Under the pieces are notes generated by a model. The model saw only the letters and a list, made by a program, of their open reading frames with translations, was not told where the DNA came from and ran no database searches. Positions 1 through 6,269 of a stretch of DNA of 8,031 nucleotides are shown here, piece after piece. Made by a program: the position numbers and the translations under genes. Numbering within the stretch: the stretch's first letter is position 1; each line of letters starts with the position of its first letter. The DNA comes from Bacillota bacterium. Its GTDB lineage: Bacteria > Bacillota > Negativicutes > Veillonellales > Negativicoccaceae. The stretch is from NCBI GenBank assembly GCA_023418435.1, contig JAEZZT010000015.1, forward strand, positions 1 to 8,031, read 5' to 3'.

Positions 1-412
1 GTCCCGGCGTTGCCAGAGTCATATTACCGGTGCCTACATATTCCATCAATTCACGGAAGAAAGGCGGCAATATTTTTTCTTCATAGCGAGCAATTGATTC
101 TTCAATCTGACGGCTGAACAGCAGACGATCAAATTGATTCACGTCGGCCACATGAACACCGGCTTCGAGCAATTCCATGCTGATTTCACTGCCCGGTGTC
201 GTGCGGATGACAAACATCGGAATCTCCAATTTTGATTCGATAGCTGGACGCAACGCCTCCGTTTCTTCTTCGGTGACGATGATTGCGCCGACATCTGTCA
301 AATCACGTTCAAAGCTTTCGACTACATCTTGTAGCCATACTACTTCTCTGTCTGATTGCAGCTCGAAACATTGAAATGCCGATTCACTGCAAACCACTTT
401 CAAGAGTTCCAT
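1..412 (-). CDS. Orn/Lys/Arg decarboxylase, N-terminal part (truncated by window edge)
   Basis: The first 137 codons of a PLP-dependent ornithine/lysine/arginine decarboxylase (fold type I, the SpeC/LdcC/AdiA family); the rest lies beyond position 1. The start is an ATG at 412, preceded by a strong Shine-Dalgarno GGGAGGT (423-417). Residues 1 to about 95 resemble the receiver-like 'wing' domain of this family. They are followed by a charged linker helix and the hallmark ILPPFFRELMEYV (114-126), then TPG (135-137), where the family continues into the PLP domain with GHxGG. These enzymes remove CO2 from a basic amino acid to give putrescine, cadaverine or agmatine, for polyamine supply or acid resistance. 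The substrate cannot be told, because the active-site region is missing. The gene is separated from greA by a terminator and has its own promoter, so it is an independent transcription unit. Full-length relatives are several hundred residues long (SpeC is about 700). I am confident in the family but not in the substrate. Confidence 0.85.
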   Translation of the reverse strand, partial: MELLKVVCSESAFQCFELQSDREVVWLQDVVESFERDLTDVGAIIVTEEETEALRPAIESKLEIPMFVIRTTPGSEISMELLEAGVHVADVNQFDRLLFSRQIEESIARYEEKILPPFFRELMEYVGTGNMTLATPG

Positions 413-596
413 TTTTACCTCCCATAGCTGTACAATGTCAATTTTGATTTCCCTTCTTCCTCGCGACCGAAAAACGGAAATCGACACACTGTTGCTTGAG
501 TTTAGTATAGGAGATATAAGTCCTTTTGAATAATATGCAAATCCTATAAGTGATTGGCCGACTTTTTTAAGAATCAATCTTAAAGCCGTCACTACG
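413..596 (-). promoter_or_regulatory. long 5' leader of the decarboxylase gene with several inverted repeats
   Basis: If transcription starts about 7 nt past the -10 box at 608-603, the leader is about 180 nt. It contains several perfect inverted repeats: GCCGT/ACGGC (585-589 with 594-598), TTTAAGA/TCTTAAA (566-572 with 578-584), TATAGGA/TCCTATA (506-512 with 542-548) and GATTTCC/GGAAATC (446-452 with 476-482). No arm covers the Shine-Dalgarno at 417-423, and no hairpin is followed by a minus-strand U tract, so a terminator-type attenuator is not evident. I do not recognise a known riboswitch; in particular I could not match the lysine riboswitch. No credible upstream peptide is present: the only ATG near the 5' end is followed by a stop after one codon. 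The leader length is inferred and the function is unknown. Confidence 0.35.
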
Positions 597-602
597 GCAT
601 TT

Positions 603-632
603 ATTCTAAATGAAATTTATTTTCATTGTCAA
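603..632 (-). promoter_or_regulatory. sigma-A type promoter for the decarboxylase gene
   Basis: On the minus strand there is a perfect -35 TTGACA (632-627) and a -10 TAGAAT (608-603, 5 of 6 consensus bases), separated by 18 nt. It is the best promoter match in the 307-base gap between the greA terminator and the decarboxylase start. The spacer contains a perfect 7-bp inverted repeat (609-615 with 621-627) that could be an operator, treated under findings. The distance to the ATG at 412 is about 190 nt. Confidence 0.7.
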
Positions 633-719
633 CCATATATCGATAAAATTCTTTTGAGTTTTCCGTTATTTATCCGTCAAAACATATTTATTTTTTATTA
701 ATCCGTTTTTATGGTACAC

Positions 720-747
720 AAAAAAGATAGCCCCAAGGGCTATCTTT
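720..747 (-). terminator. intrinsic terminator after greA
   Basis: A perfect 11-bp stem (747-737 pairing with 733-723) with a 3-nt loop (736-734). On the minus strand the descending arm ends in TTT and continues with TTT, giving a run of six U before the transcript reaches ACC or GTG-like sequence. It lies 13 nt past the greA stop. On the plus strand the stem is followed by GCCG, so it is directional for greA. Confidence 0.9.
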
Positions 748-760
748 GCCGAATGCTTCT

Positions 761-1252
761 TTATTTTGCTTTGGATTTGCGTTTGTTTTGAATGGTCAGT
801 ATCTTATACTGCAATTGTTGTTCGGGTGCTTGTACCGTGACGACATCGCCGGCTTTTTGGCCCATGAGCGCTTTGCCCAGTGGCGATTCATTGGAAATCT
901 TGTCTTCAAAAGGATCTGCTTCGGCAGAGCCTACGATGATATAGGTCAACACTTCCTTGCTTTCCAAATCTTCTACTTCTACGGCGGACCCCAATGCTAC
1001 GGCTGAACCGGTCGGCTTTTCAATGATTTTGGCCGTACGAATTTTTTCTTCCAGATCCGCAATTCGTCCTTCAACAAACGCTTGCTGATTTTTTGCGTCT
1101 TCGTATTCCGAGTTTTCGCTCAAGTCTCCCAACGCAATCGCTTCCTTCAGACGCTCTGCTACTTCGAGTCTCGTCTTGGAGCGAAGTTCCTCCAATTCCT
1201 CTTTCATTTCATCGAGAAATTCTTGAGTGACATCTGTACCATGTTGTGTCAT
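761..1252 (-). CDS. greA: transcription elongation factor GreA
   Basis: 163 residues, the usual size for GreA (about 155-165). GreA inserts its coiled coil into the secondary channel of stalled RNA polymerase and stimulates cleavage of the backtracked RNA 3' end. The N-terminal coiled coil spans about residues 8-80. Its tip carries GDLSENSEYE (42-51), with the acidic residues D43 and E46 that act at the polymerase active centre. The C-terminal FKBP-like domain has the second family signature SNESPLGKALMGQKAGD (120-136). The tail is lysine-rich (KRKSKAK). The start is an ATG at 1252 with an AGGGAG Shine-Dalgarno (1267-1262) 9 nt upstream. It follows dusB by 169 nt, has a probable promoter of its own and ends in a clear terminator. 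In many Firmicutes lysS follows greA; here a decarboxylase gene comes next. Confidence 0.97.
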   Translation of the reverse strand: MTQHGTDVTQEFLDEMKEELEELRSKTRLEVAERLKEAIALGDLSENSEYEDAKNQQAFVEGRIADLEEKIRTAKIIEKPTGSAVALGSAVEVEDLESKEVLTYIIVGSAEADPFEDKISNESPLGKALMGQKAGDVVTVQAPEQQLQYKILTIQNKRKSKAK

Positions 1253-1312
1253 ACGTCAAATCTCCCTTTTCCTGTTGATTTATCATATAGAATGATGTTC
1301 ATCCATATTGAC

Positions 1313-1330
1313 ATTATAAGGATTATAACA
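1313..1330 (-). promoter_or_regulatory. probable greA promoter (two TATAAT boxes)
   Basis: Two perfect -10 boxes lie in tandem on the minus strand: TATAAT at 1327-1322, preceded by TGT (1330-1328) to make an extended -10, and TATAAT at 1318-1313. Neither has a good -35 at 16-18 nt; the nearest TTGACT (1337-1332) is too close. The extended -10 form could do without one. The pair sits about 60-75 nt upstream of the greA ATG. A 7-bp inverted repeat (1306-1312 with 1333-1339) brackets both boxes. Confidence 0.5.
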
Positions 1331-1345
1331 CAGTCAATAGCACAA

Positions 1346-1406
1346 GTCTATATTTATATAATATAAATATAGACAATATATCCGGAGGAAAATATTGTCT
1401 CTCCGG
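1346..1406. repeat. overlapping inverted repeats between dusB and greA
   Basis: Three inverted repeats overlap here. The first is a 13-bp perfect, almost pure A+T stem (1346-1358 with 1362-1374, 3-nt loop). The second has 9-bp arms AGACAATAT/ATATTGTCT (1371-1379 with 1392-1400). The third has 6-bp arms CCGGAG/CTCCGG (1382-1387 with 1401-1406). Neighbouring stems share bases or interleave, so they cannot all form at once. They may help end dusB transcription, although no clear U tract follows any of them on the minus strand. Repeats seen directly; role unknown. Confidence 0.6.
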
Positions 1407-1421
1407 TAGGTGTTCATCCTT

Positions 1422-2423
1422 CTACAACAAGGCAGGATCACTCTTGCGGAAAAAATCCATCATATCCTCCAGCGCCAGATCCCACGCCGCCAAGGAGTTC
1501 AATTGACTCAAGCGCCGACGCTGTGCTGCGGCGCCGGGCAATCCCTTCAAGTATCCCATCGCATGGGTGCGCATTTCCCGTACTGCCACGTACTCGCCTT
1601 TTTCTGCTGCCAATTCATGCAAGTGCCGCTGACACATCGCCAAACGTTCCAACGCCGTGGGCGGTGTGTAATCTTCACCGGACAGATACGCAATGATCTC
1701 CCGAAAGACGAAAGGATTCCCCTGCGCCGCGCGGCCGACAGCCACGCCGGCACATCCCGTCTCGCGCAGCATCTTCGCTGCGCTCGGTCCATCCACCACA
1801 TCCCCATTTCCCCAGACGGGGATCCGTACGGCGTCAACCACTTCCGCGATGGCTTGCCAGTCCGCTTTGCCGTCATACATCTGTTGACGAGTACGCCCAT
1901 GTACGGTCAATGCCGCTACTCCGGCCGCCTCCAAGGCGCGGGCGACCTCCACGGCATTACGAAGTTCATCATCCCACCCGATCCGAATCTTCGCCGTCAC
2001 GGGAATACGAACCGCCTGCACCATCGCCCCGACAATCCGGGCTGCCAACGCAACGTCTTTCATTAATGCGGAACCTTCGCCATTGCGTACTACCTTTTGC
2101 ACCGGACATCCCATATTGATGTCCACGATATCCGCTCCGGTACTTTCCACCACCTTTGCAGCTTCCGCCATGATCTGCGGATCATTGCCGAAAATCTGCA
2201 ACGACACCGGATGCTCTGTGGGATCAATCTTCAGCAAATCACATGTCCGCTCATTTTCATACATGATCCCTTTGGCACTCACCATTTCCGTACAAATCAA
2301 ACCGACGCCCATCTCCTTGGCTAGGCGCCGGTAAGTCAAATCACACACTCCCGCCATAGGTGCCAATGCAACTCGATTCGGAATCGTCACATTGCCTATG
2401 CGAAGCTCATTTATTGCGTTCAT
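1422..2423 (-). CDS. dusB: tRNA-dihydrouridine synthase, DusB family
   Basis: 333 residues, typical for this FMN-dependent enzyme, which uses NADPH to reduce specific uridines to dihydrouridine in tRNA. The N-terminal TIM barrel has PMAGV (22-26) at the flavin site. The GCPVQKV motif (105-111) carries the proton-donating cysteine C106. TAKIRIGW (143-150) contains K145, and TVHGR has H175; both are expected flavin/substrate contacts. GNGDV (205-209) and GRAAQGNPF (230-238) form the phosphate-binding end of the barrel. The helical tRNA-binding domain follows from about 255. The ATG at 2423 lies inside coaX, overlapping its end by 17 nt. The only purine-rich site, AAGGA (2442-2438), is 14 nt away, so translation is probably coupled to coaX. 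Assignment to DusB rather than another Dus subfamily rests on overall similarity and Firmicute gene context. Confidence 0.93.
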   Translation of the reverse strand: MNAINELRIGNVTIPNRVALAPMAGVCDLTYRRLAKEMGVGLICTEMVSAKGIMYENERTCDLLKIDPTEHPVSLQIFGNDPQIMAEAAKVVESTGADIVDINMGCPVQKVVRNGEGSALMKDVALAARIVGAMVQAVRIPVTAKIRIGWDDELRNAVEVARALEAAGVAALTVHGRTRQQMYDGKADWQAIAEVVDAVRIPVWGNGDVVDGPSAAKMLRETGCAGVAVGRAAQGNPFVFREIIAYLSGEDYTPPTALERLAMCQRHLHELAAEKGEYVAVREMRTHAMGYLKGLPGAAAQRRRLSQLNSLAAWDLALEDMMDFFRKSDPALL

Positions 2424-3171
2424 AAATCAAAGCCAATCCTTCTAAGGTCAACATCGGCGCTACATAATCAATGCTTTTGGCTTCGCCTGCCACCAGGACT
2501 GCCAAGCCACCTGTGGCCACGACGGCGGCATCTGTCGCCAACTCTTCCTTCATCCTTGCCACGATACCGTCCACTTGACCGACAAAGCCGTAAAACACAC
2601 CCGATTGCATACTGCTGACCGTATTCTTACAAATGACATGTTCCGTCTTCTTCAATTCGATTCTCGGCAATTTTGCCGCTCGTTGGAACAAAGCCTCCAT
2701 GGAGATACCGATTCCCGGGGCAATCGCACCACCCAAGTAGTCACCGTTTTCGGCAATCGCACAGAAAGTCGTCGCCGTACCGAAATCAATAATAATCAAT
2801 GGACCGCCGAAACGCTCATACGCCGCCACCGCATTCACAATACGGTCCGCGCCCACTTCACGAGGATTTTCGTACTTGATATTCATACCGGTCTTGGTTC
2901 CCGGGCCGACAAATATAGGTGTCACGCCGAAATAGCGCTGCCCCATTCGCTCCAACGTCGGATTCAAAGGAGGCACGACCGAGGACACGATAATGGCTTC
3001 TATATCCTCCATGTCCATGTTATTGGCGACAAAAAGATTGCGGATCAATACCCCATATTCGTCTGTCGTTCGCAAACGATCCGTAGATACACGCCAATGA
3101 TCCAACAACTGTTGGCCACGATAAATTCCCAATACGATATTCGTATTTCCTACGTCCATAACTAATAACAT
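2407..3171 (-). CDS. coaX: type III pantothenate kinase
   Basis: 254 residues from the ATG at 3171, matching the usual CoaX length of about 255. It phosphorylates pantothenate, the first step of CoA synthesis; type III enzymes are known to lack CoA feedback inhibition and to need a monovalent cation. It is an ASKHA-fold protein: the N-terminal [11 protein letters not shown] has D6 in the phosphate loop. GADR (107-110) holds the catalytic D109, and DFGTATT (129-135) is the second nucleotide loop. GGAIAPGI (147-154) and ATGG (219-222) are also conserved. The reading frame stays open upstream to a TTG at 3234 inside birA, but the family begins at MLLV, so I reject that start. A GTG at 3183 (four codons longer) is only 3 nt after GGAG (3190-3187), while the ATG is 15 nt after it, so the exact start is slightly uncertain. 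The gene lies 22 nt after birA and overlaps dusB. Confidence 0.95.
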   Translation of the reverse strand: MLLVMDVGNTNIVLGIYRGQQLLDHWRVSTDRLRTTDEYGVLIRNLFVANNMDMEDIEAIIVSSVVPPLNPTLERMGQRYFGVTPIFVGPGTKTGMNIKYENPREVGADRIVNAVAAYERFGGPLIIIDFGTATTFCAIAENGDYLGGAIAPGIGISMEALFQRAAKLPRIELKKTEHVICKNTVSSMQSGVFYGFVGQVDGIVARMKEELATDAAVVATGGLAVLVAGEAKSIDYVAPMLTLEGLALIYERNK

Positions 3172-3193
3172 ACCGGTTCCCACTTTCTCCTTT

Positions 3194-4177
3194 TTATTCC
3201 TGGTCCGAGTTGCGAATCGACACCTCGCCGGCAAGCACCCGTTCTACCCCTTGGTCCGTTCCGACCAACAAACAGCCGCTATCGTCGATGTCCAACGCTT
3301 TGCCGTAATACACGGAGCCTTGATGTTGAATCACCTTGATATCGCGCCCCAAGGTAATCGACAATTTGCGCCATTCATCCAACACTGCCGCAAAGCCTTC
3401 TGCCTGCACCTTATCATACCACGTTTCCAATTCGTTGAGCACGATATTGAGCAAGTCCTTGCGAGCCACACGAATCCCTTCCATCAGTAAAGAACCCGCT
3501 TTATCCTTCAGTTCCGGCGGCAAATCCACGCGCACTACATTGGTATTAATTCCCATGCCGATGACGATATAATGGATCTCCTCCATCGTCGCATCCATCT
3601 CTGTGAGGATACCGACCAATTTACGCTGCCCTACGAGAATGTCGTTGGGCCACTTGATTCCTGCATCCTTGAGGCCGACACGCTGAAAAGCTCGACAGAT
3701 CGCAACGGCTGCCAACAATGTACACTTGGAAGCCTCCATCGGCGCAAACTTCGGACGCAAAATCAACGAGAACCAAATGCCTTTGGCATAGGGCGAAAAC
3801 CAGCCTCTCTGCAATCTGCCCTTGCCGCCGGTTTGCTCTTCCGCAACGACGATCGTCCCCTCCGGTGCTCCTTTACGAGCCTCTTCCTTGGCCAATGTAT
3901 TGGTCGAGTCTACCGTCTCGGAATAAATCAAGTTTCGTCCGAAACGCTTGGTCGTCAGCACCGAGTTGACTTCCAACCGATTGAGCAAATTCGGCGCATG
4001 GAGCAACCGATATCCCTTGCGAGTACTCGAGTCAAAAACATAGCCATGCTCTTTCAATACTTTGATATGTTTCCAAATAGCCGTCCGGGATACTTGCAAA
4101 TCTTCCGAAATTTGTTGCCCGGACACAAAACGATCTTGCGCATCACGAAAATATTGTAAAATTTTGTCTCTCATCAT
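3194..4177 (-). CDS. birA: bifunctional biotin-[acetyl-CoA-carboxylase] ligase and biotin repressor
   Basis: 327 residues. It activates biotin with ATP and attaches it to a lysine of biotin-dependent carboxylase or decarboxylase subunits. The length and N-terminal domain mark the bifunctional class: a winged helix-turn-helix (about 5-60, with [19 protein letters not shown] at 23-41) precedes the ligase domain. The biotinyl-AMP loop is [10 protein letters not shown] (117-126). KWPND (175-179), RKLVGIL (185-191) and GMGINTN (207-213) follow, and the C-terminal SH3-like domain covers about 270-325. Two ATGs lie in tandem at 4177 and 4174; GGAG (4186-4183) is 5 and 8 nt from them, so either is possible and I give the longer form. 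It is the first gene of a unit with coaX and dusB, behind a perfect consensus promoter. A BirA-like half-site lies inside that promoter, which suggests self-regulation, but this is not proven. Confidence 0.95.
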   Translation of the reverse strand: MMRDKILQYFRDAQDRFVSGQQISEDLQVSRTAIWKHIKVLKEHGYVFDSSTRKGYRLLHAPNLLNRLEVNSVLTTKRFGRNLIYSETVDSTNTLAKEEARKGAPEGTIVVAEEQTGGKGRLQRGWFSPYAKGIWFSLILRPKFAPMEASKCTLLAAVAICRAFQRVGLKDAGIKWPNDILVGQRKLVGILTEMDATMEEIHYIVIGMGINTNVVRVDLPPELKDKAGSLLMEGIRVARKDLLNIVLNELETWYDKVQAEGFAAVLDEWRKLSITLGRDIKVIQHQGSVYYGKALDIDDSGCLLVGTDQGVERVLAGEVSIRNSDQE

Positions 4178-4187
4178 GGCGGCTCCT

Positions 4188-4227
4188 TTGTCAACAATTT
4201 ATACTAATTATAGTAACAGGTTTACAA
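4188..4227 (-). promoter_or_regulatory. possible BirA operator half-sites at the birA promoter
   Basis: On the minus strand TTGTAAACC (4227-4219) equals the left half-site of the E. coli bio operator as I recall it, and lies in the -35/-10 spacer of the birA promoter. An inverted partner, TGTTGACAA (4196-4188), matches 7 of 9 bases of the Firmicute-type GGTTAACAA half. The spacing is 22 nt, against the usual 15-16, which weakens the call. It is listed because the downstream gene encodes an HTH-bearing BirA. Confidence 0.3.
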
Positions 4228-4235
4228 TATGTCAA
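4207..4235 (-). promoter_or_regulatory. consensus sigma-A promoter for birA-coaX-dusB
   Basis: A perfect TTGACA (4235-4230), a 17-nt spacer and a perfect TATAAT (4212-4207) on the minus strand. The predicted start near 4200 leaves a leader of only about 20-25 nt before the birA ATG. It sits just past the ftsH terminator, so birA-coaX-dusB should be transcribed separately from ftsH. Confidence 0.88.
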
Positions 4236-4238
4236 GAA

Positions 4239-4268
4239 TAAAAAGCACCCGGAAAATCCGAGTGCTTT
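4239..4268 (-). terminator. intrinsic terminator after ftsH
   Basis: An 11-bp stem with one G-T wobble (4268-4258 with 4252-4242) around a 5-nt loop (4257-4253). On the minus strand the stem runs into TTTTTATT, a good U tract. It starts 17 nt after the ftsH stop. The first bases of the birA promoter -35 (4235) follow immediately. Confidence 0.9.
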
Positions 4269-4285
4269 ACATTGTTCCATCCTGT

Positions 4286-6184
4286 TTAGAGAGGCGTACC
4301 GGTCGGCAAAGGATCATTGCCCGGTCCTTGTCCCGGACCCACGACTCGTCCATCATCTTCCACTTCCGGTTGGACACCGTCGGGAGCCTCCAACGAGTGA
4401 TAACGGAACAAGTTTTCGACCTGTTTCGCATTGATGGTCTCTACTTCCAACAAAGCGTTCGCCATGGCATGCAGTACATCGATGTTCTCTTCGAGCAAGC
4501 GAATGGTATCTTGATAGGCCTCCGCCGCATACTTATTCATTTCCTCATCAATCGCAGCCGCTACCTGCTCACCGTAGTTTCGCTCCGACCCCAATTGCTT
4601 GCCGAGGAAAATCTGTTCCTGATGTTCCCCGAAGGTCAGCGTCCCCAAGCGCTCACTCATGCCCCAACGCATGATCATATTGCGCAAAATCTGCGTCACG
4701 CGCTCCAAATCATTGGATGCCCCACTGGAAATCTCATTGAAAATAATTTGCTCCGCACAGCGACCGCCGAGCAACACGCGAATCTCCGACAACAATTGAG
4801 TTTTCGTAATGTAGGCACGCTCTTCTTGCGGCAACATCATCGTATAGCCGCCGGCCTGGCCACGGGGGACAATCGTCACCTTGTGTACTTTGTCCGCTTC
4901 GGGCAGGAGTTGAGCGATAATCGCATGACCGGCTTCGTGATACGCCGTGATCTTGCGTTCTTTCTCACTGATCACATGGCTGCGGCGTTCCGGACCGTAG
5001 GCCACCTTTTCGCTAGCCTCTTCCAGTTCCGCCATGCCGATGGTTTTCTTATTGGCTCTCGCCGCCAACAAAGCAGCCTCATTGAGCAAATTCGCCAAAT
5101 CCGCACCGGTAAAACCGGGAGTCTTCTTGGCAATAATATTCAAATCAATATCGCCTTCCAAGGGCTTATTGCGAGCATGCACTCGCAAAATCGCTTCGCG
5201 ACCTCGTAAATCCGGACGGCTGACCACGATCTGTCTGTCAAAACGCCCCGGACGCAACAGCGCCGGATCCAAAATATCCGGGCGGTTCGTCGCCGCAATG
5301 GTAATGATCCCCTCGTTGGCACCGAAACCATCCATCTCCACCAATAATTGGTTGAGTGTCTGCTCGCGTTCGTCATGTCCGCCGCCGAGTCCGGAACCAC
5401 GTTGACGACCTACCGCATCAATTTCGTCAATGAAAACAATGCAAGGTGCATTCTTCTTCGCCTGCGCGAACAAATCCCGCACACGGGATGCCCCGACACC
5501 GACAAACATTTCCACAAAATCCGAACCGCTGATACTGAAGAAAGGTACTCCCGCTTCCCCGGCTACAGCTTTGGCCAACAAGGTTTTACCGGTCCCCGGA
5601 GGTCCGTAGAGCAAGATCCCCTTGGGAATCTTGGCACCGATGGCATTGTACTTGCCCGGATAGCGCAAGAAATCCACGACTTCCTCGAGTTCCTGTTTGG
5701 CTTCATCTTCTCCGGCTACATCCGCAAAGCTGACGCGCACTTTTCCTTCTTCATGCATCTTAGCCCGGGACTTACCGAAGTTCATCACTCGGCCTCCGCC
5801 GCCCTGCGTCTGATTCATAATGAAGAACCACACGCCGATCAGCAATATAATTGGAATCAGCGATGTCAACATGCTCATCCACCACGAAGGTTGTTCCGGC
5901 GGTTTCGCTTGGATCACCACCCCGTTTTCACGCAATGTCGGCAATAATGCCACATCATTATTGGGCGCATACGTGCTGAATTCCGTACCGTTTTTCAATT
6001 TCCCCACAATGGAGTTATTCGTCAACGTCACATATTCGACATTCTTTTGTTGTACTTGCATGAGAAAATTGGAGTATGTCAGATCCTGTTTCTTTTCAGC
6101 CGGAGCTATAAAGTGACTGAATACCGAAACACCGATGACAATCATCAGTACATACAAGGCAATATCCTTTACAAATCTTCTCAA
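4286..6184 (-). CDS. ftsH: ATP-dependent membrane zinc metalloprotease FtsH
   Basis: 632 residues, the normal FtsH size. It forms a hexamer in the cytoplasmic membrane that unfolds and degrades misassembled membrane proteins and some soluble regulators. Transmembrane helix 1 (about 8-27) and helix 2 (about 103-123) flank an extracytoplasmic domain. The AAA+ module has Walker A GPPGTGKT (194-201), the pore motif FVG (227-229), Walker B FIDEID (251-256) and the second region of homology [20 protein letters not shown] (298-317). The protease domain has the zinc site HEAGH (416-420) and the third ligand D492 in SNDLERVT. The tail after about 600 is acidic and then rich in Gly and Pro, as is common for dispensable FtsH C-termini. 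The start is a TTG at 6184: it has a well-spaced Shine-Dalgarno, no in-frame ATG or GTG lies upstream before a stop (TAG), and the protein then begins MRRFVKD just before helix 1. All catalytic residues are present. Confidence 0.97.
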   Translation of the reverse strand: MRRFVKDIALYVLMIVIGVSVFSHFIAPAEKKQDLTYSNFLMQVQQKNVEYVTLTNNSIVGKLKNGTEFSTYAPNNDVALLPTLRENGVVIQAKPPEQPSWWMSMLTSLIPIILLIGVWFFIMNQTQGGGGRVMNFGKSRAKMHEEGKVRVSFADVAGEDEAKQELEEVVDFLRYPGKYNAIGAKIPKGILLYGPPGTGKTLLAKAVAGEAGVPFFSISGSDFVEMFVGVGASRVRDLFAQAKKNAPCIVFIDEIDAVGRQRGSGLGGGHDEREQTLNQLLVEMDGFGANEGIITIAATNRPDILDPALLRPGRFDRQIVVSRPDLRGREAILRVHARNKPLEGDIDLNIIAKKTPGFTGADLANLLNEAALLAARANKKTIGMAELEEASEKVAYGPERRSHVISEKERKITAYHEAGHAIIAQLLPEADKVHKVTIVPRGQAGGYTMMLPQEERAYITKTQLLSEIRVLLGGRCAEQIIFNEISSGASNDLERVTQILRNMIMRWGMSERLGTLTFGEHQEQIFLGKQLGSERNYGEQVAAAIDEEMNKYAAEAYQDTIRLLEENIDVLHAMANALLEVETINAKQVENLFRYHSLEAPDGVQPEVEDDGRVVGPGQGPGNDPLPTGTPL

Positions 6185-6198
6185 ATCCGTTCCCCTTT
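6185..6198 (-). promoter_or_regulatory. ribosome binding site deciding the TTG start of ftsH
   Basis: AAAGGGGA (6198-6191) lies 6 nt before the TTG at 6184 on the minus strand. It supports use of TTG, since no other start codon is in frame between the upstream TAG stop and the first membrane helix. Confidence 0.75.
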
Positions 6199-6233
6199 CA
6201 CTGCTAGTATAAGGAAATTCACGCTATTTTTCT

Positions 6234-6262
6234 ATTTTATCATATATCGAATTTTTTGACAA
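6234..6262 (-). promoter_or_regulatory. sigma-A type promoter for ftsH
   Basis: On the minus strand TTGTCA (6262-6257, 5 of 6), a 17-nt spacer and TAAAAT (6239-6234, 5 of 6), with TGA just before the -10 giving an extended -10. It starts 8 nt after the hpt stop. There is no terminator between hpt and ftsH, so ftsH probably receives both read-through and its own transcription. I see no CIRCE-type (HrcA) dyad here. Confidence 0.75.
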
Positions 6263-6269
6263 TTCAGCC

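Noticed and set aside
371..425. An ATG at 425 overlapping the decarboxylase Shine-Dalgarno that could start a 13-codon peptide out of frame
   Set aside because: It has no ribosome binding site of its own and its second and third codons are the decarboxylase Shine-Dalgarno; most likely chance.
561..584. Stem TTTAAGA/TCTTAAA next to a T run, as a terminator
   Set aside because: The T run lies 5' of the stem on the plus strand, and on the minus strand the stem is followed by A residues, so it cannot work as an intrinsic terminator in either direction.
413..596. Lysine riboswitch in the decarboxylase leader
   Set aside because: I could not match the conserved core motifs of the lysine riboswitch in the leader, and the stems are short and separate; no support beyond the gene's likely substrate class.
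1410..2066. A 218-codon plus-strand open frame opposite dusB
   Set aside because: Antisense shadow of dusB with an Arg/His/Pro-rich, low-quality translation and no family resemblance.
3172..3234. Extension of coaX to a TTG start inside birA (21 extra residues)
   Set aside because: The extra residues are basic and unlike CoaX; the family begins at MLLVxDVGNT, which is at 3171.
4229..5209. A 326-codon plus-strand open frame opposite ftsH
   Set aside because: It lies entirely antisense to the fully conserved ftsH coding region and its terminator, has no recognisable domain and no good ribosome binding site; long antisense frames arise from codon bias.
5348..5947. A 199-codon plus-strand open frame opposite ftsH
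   Set aside because: Antisense to the Walker and membrane region of ftsH; no motif and no start signal.
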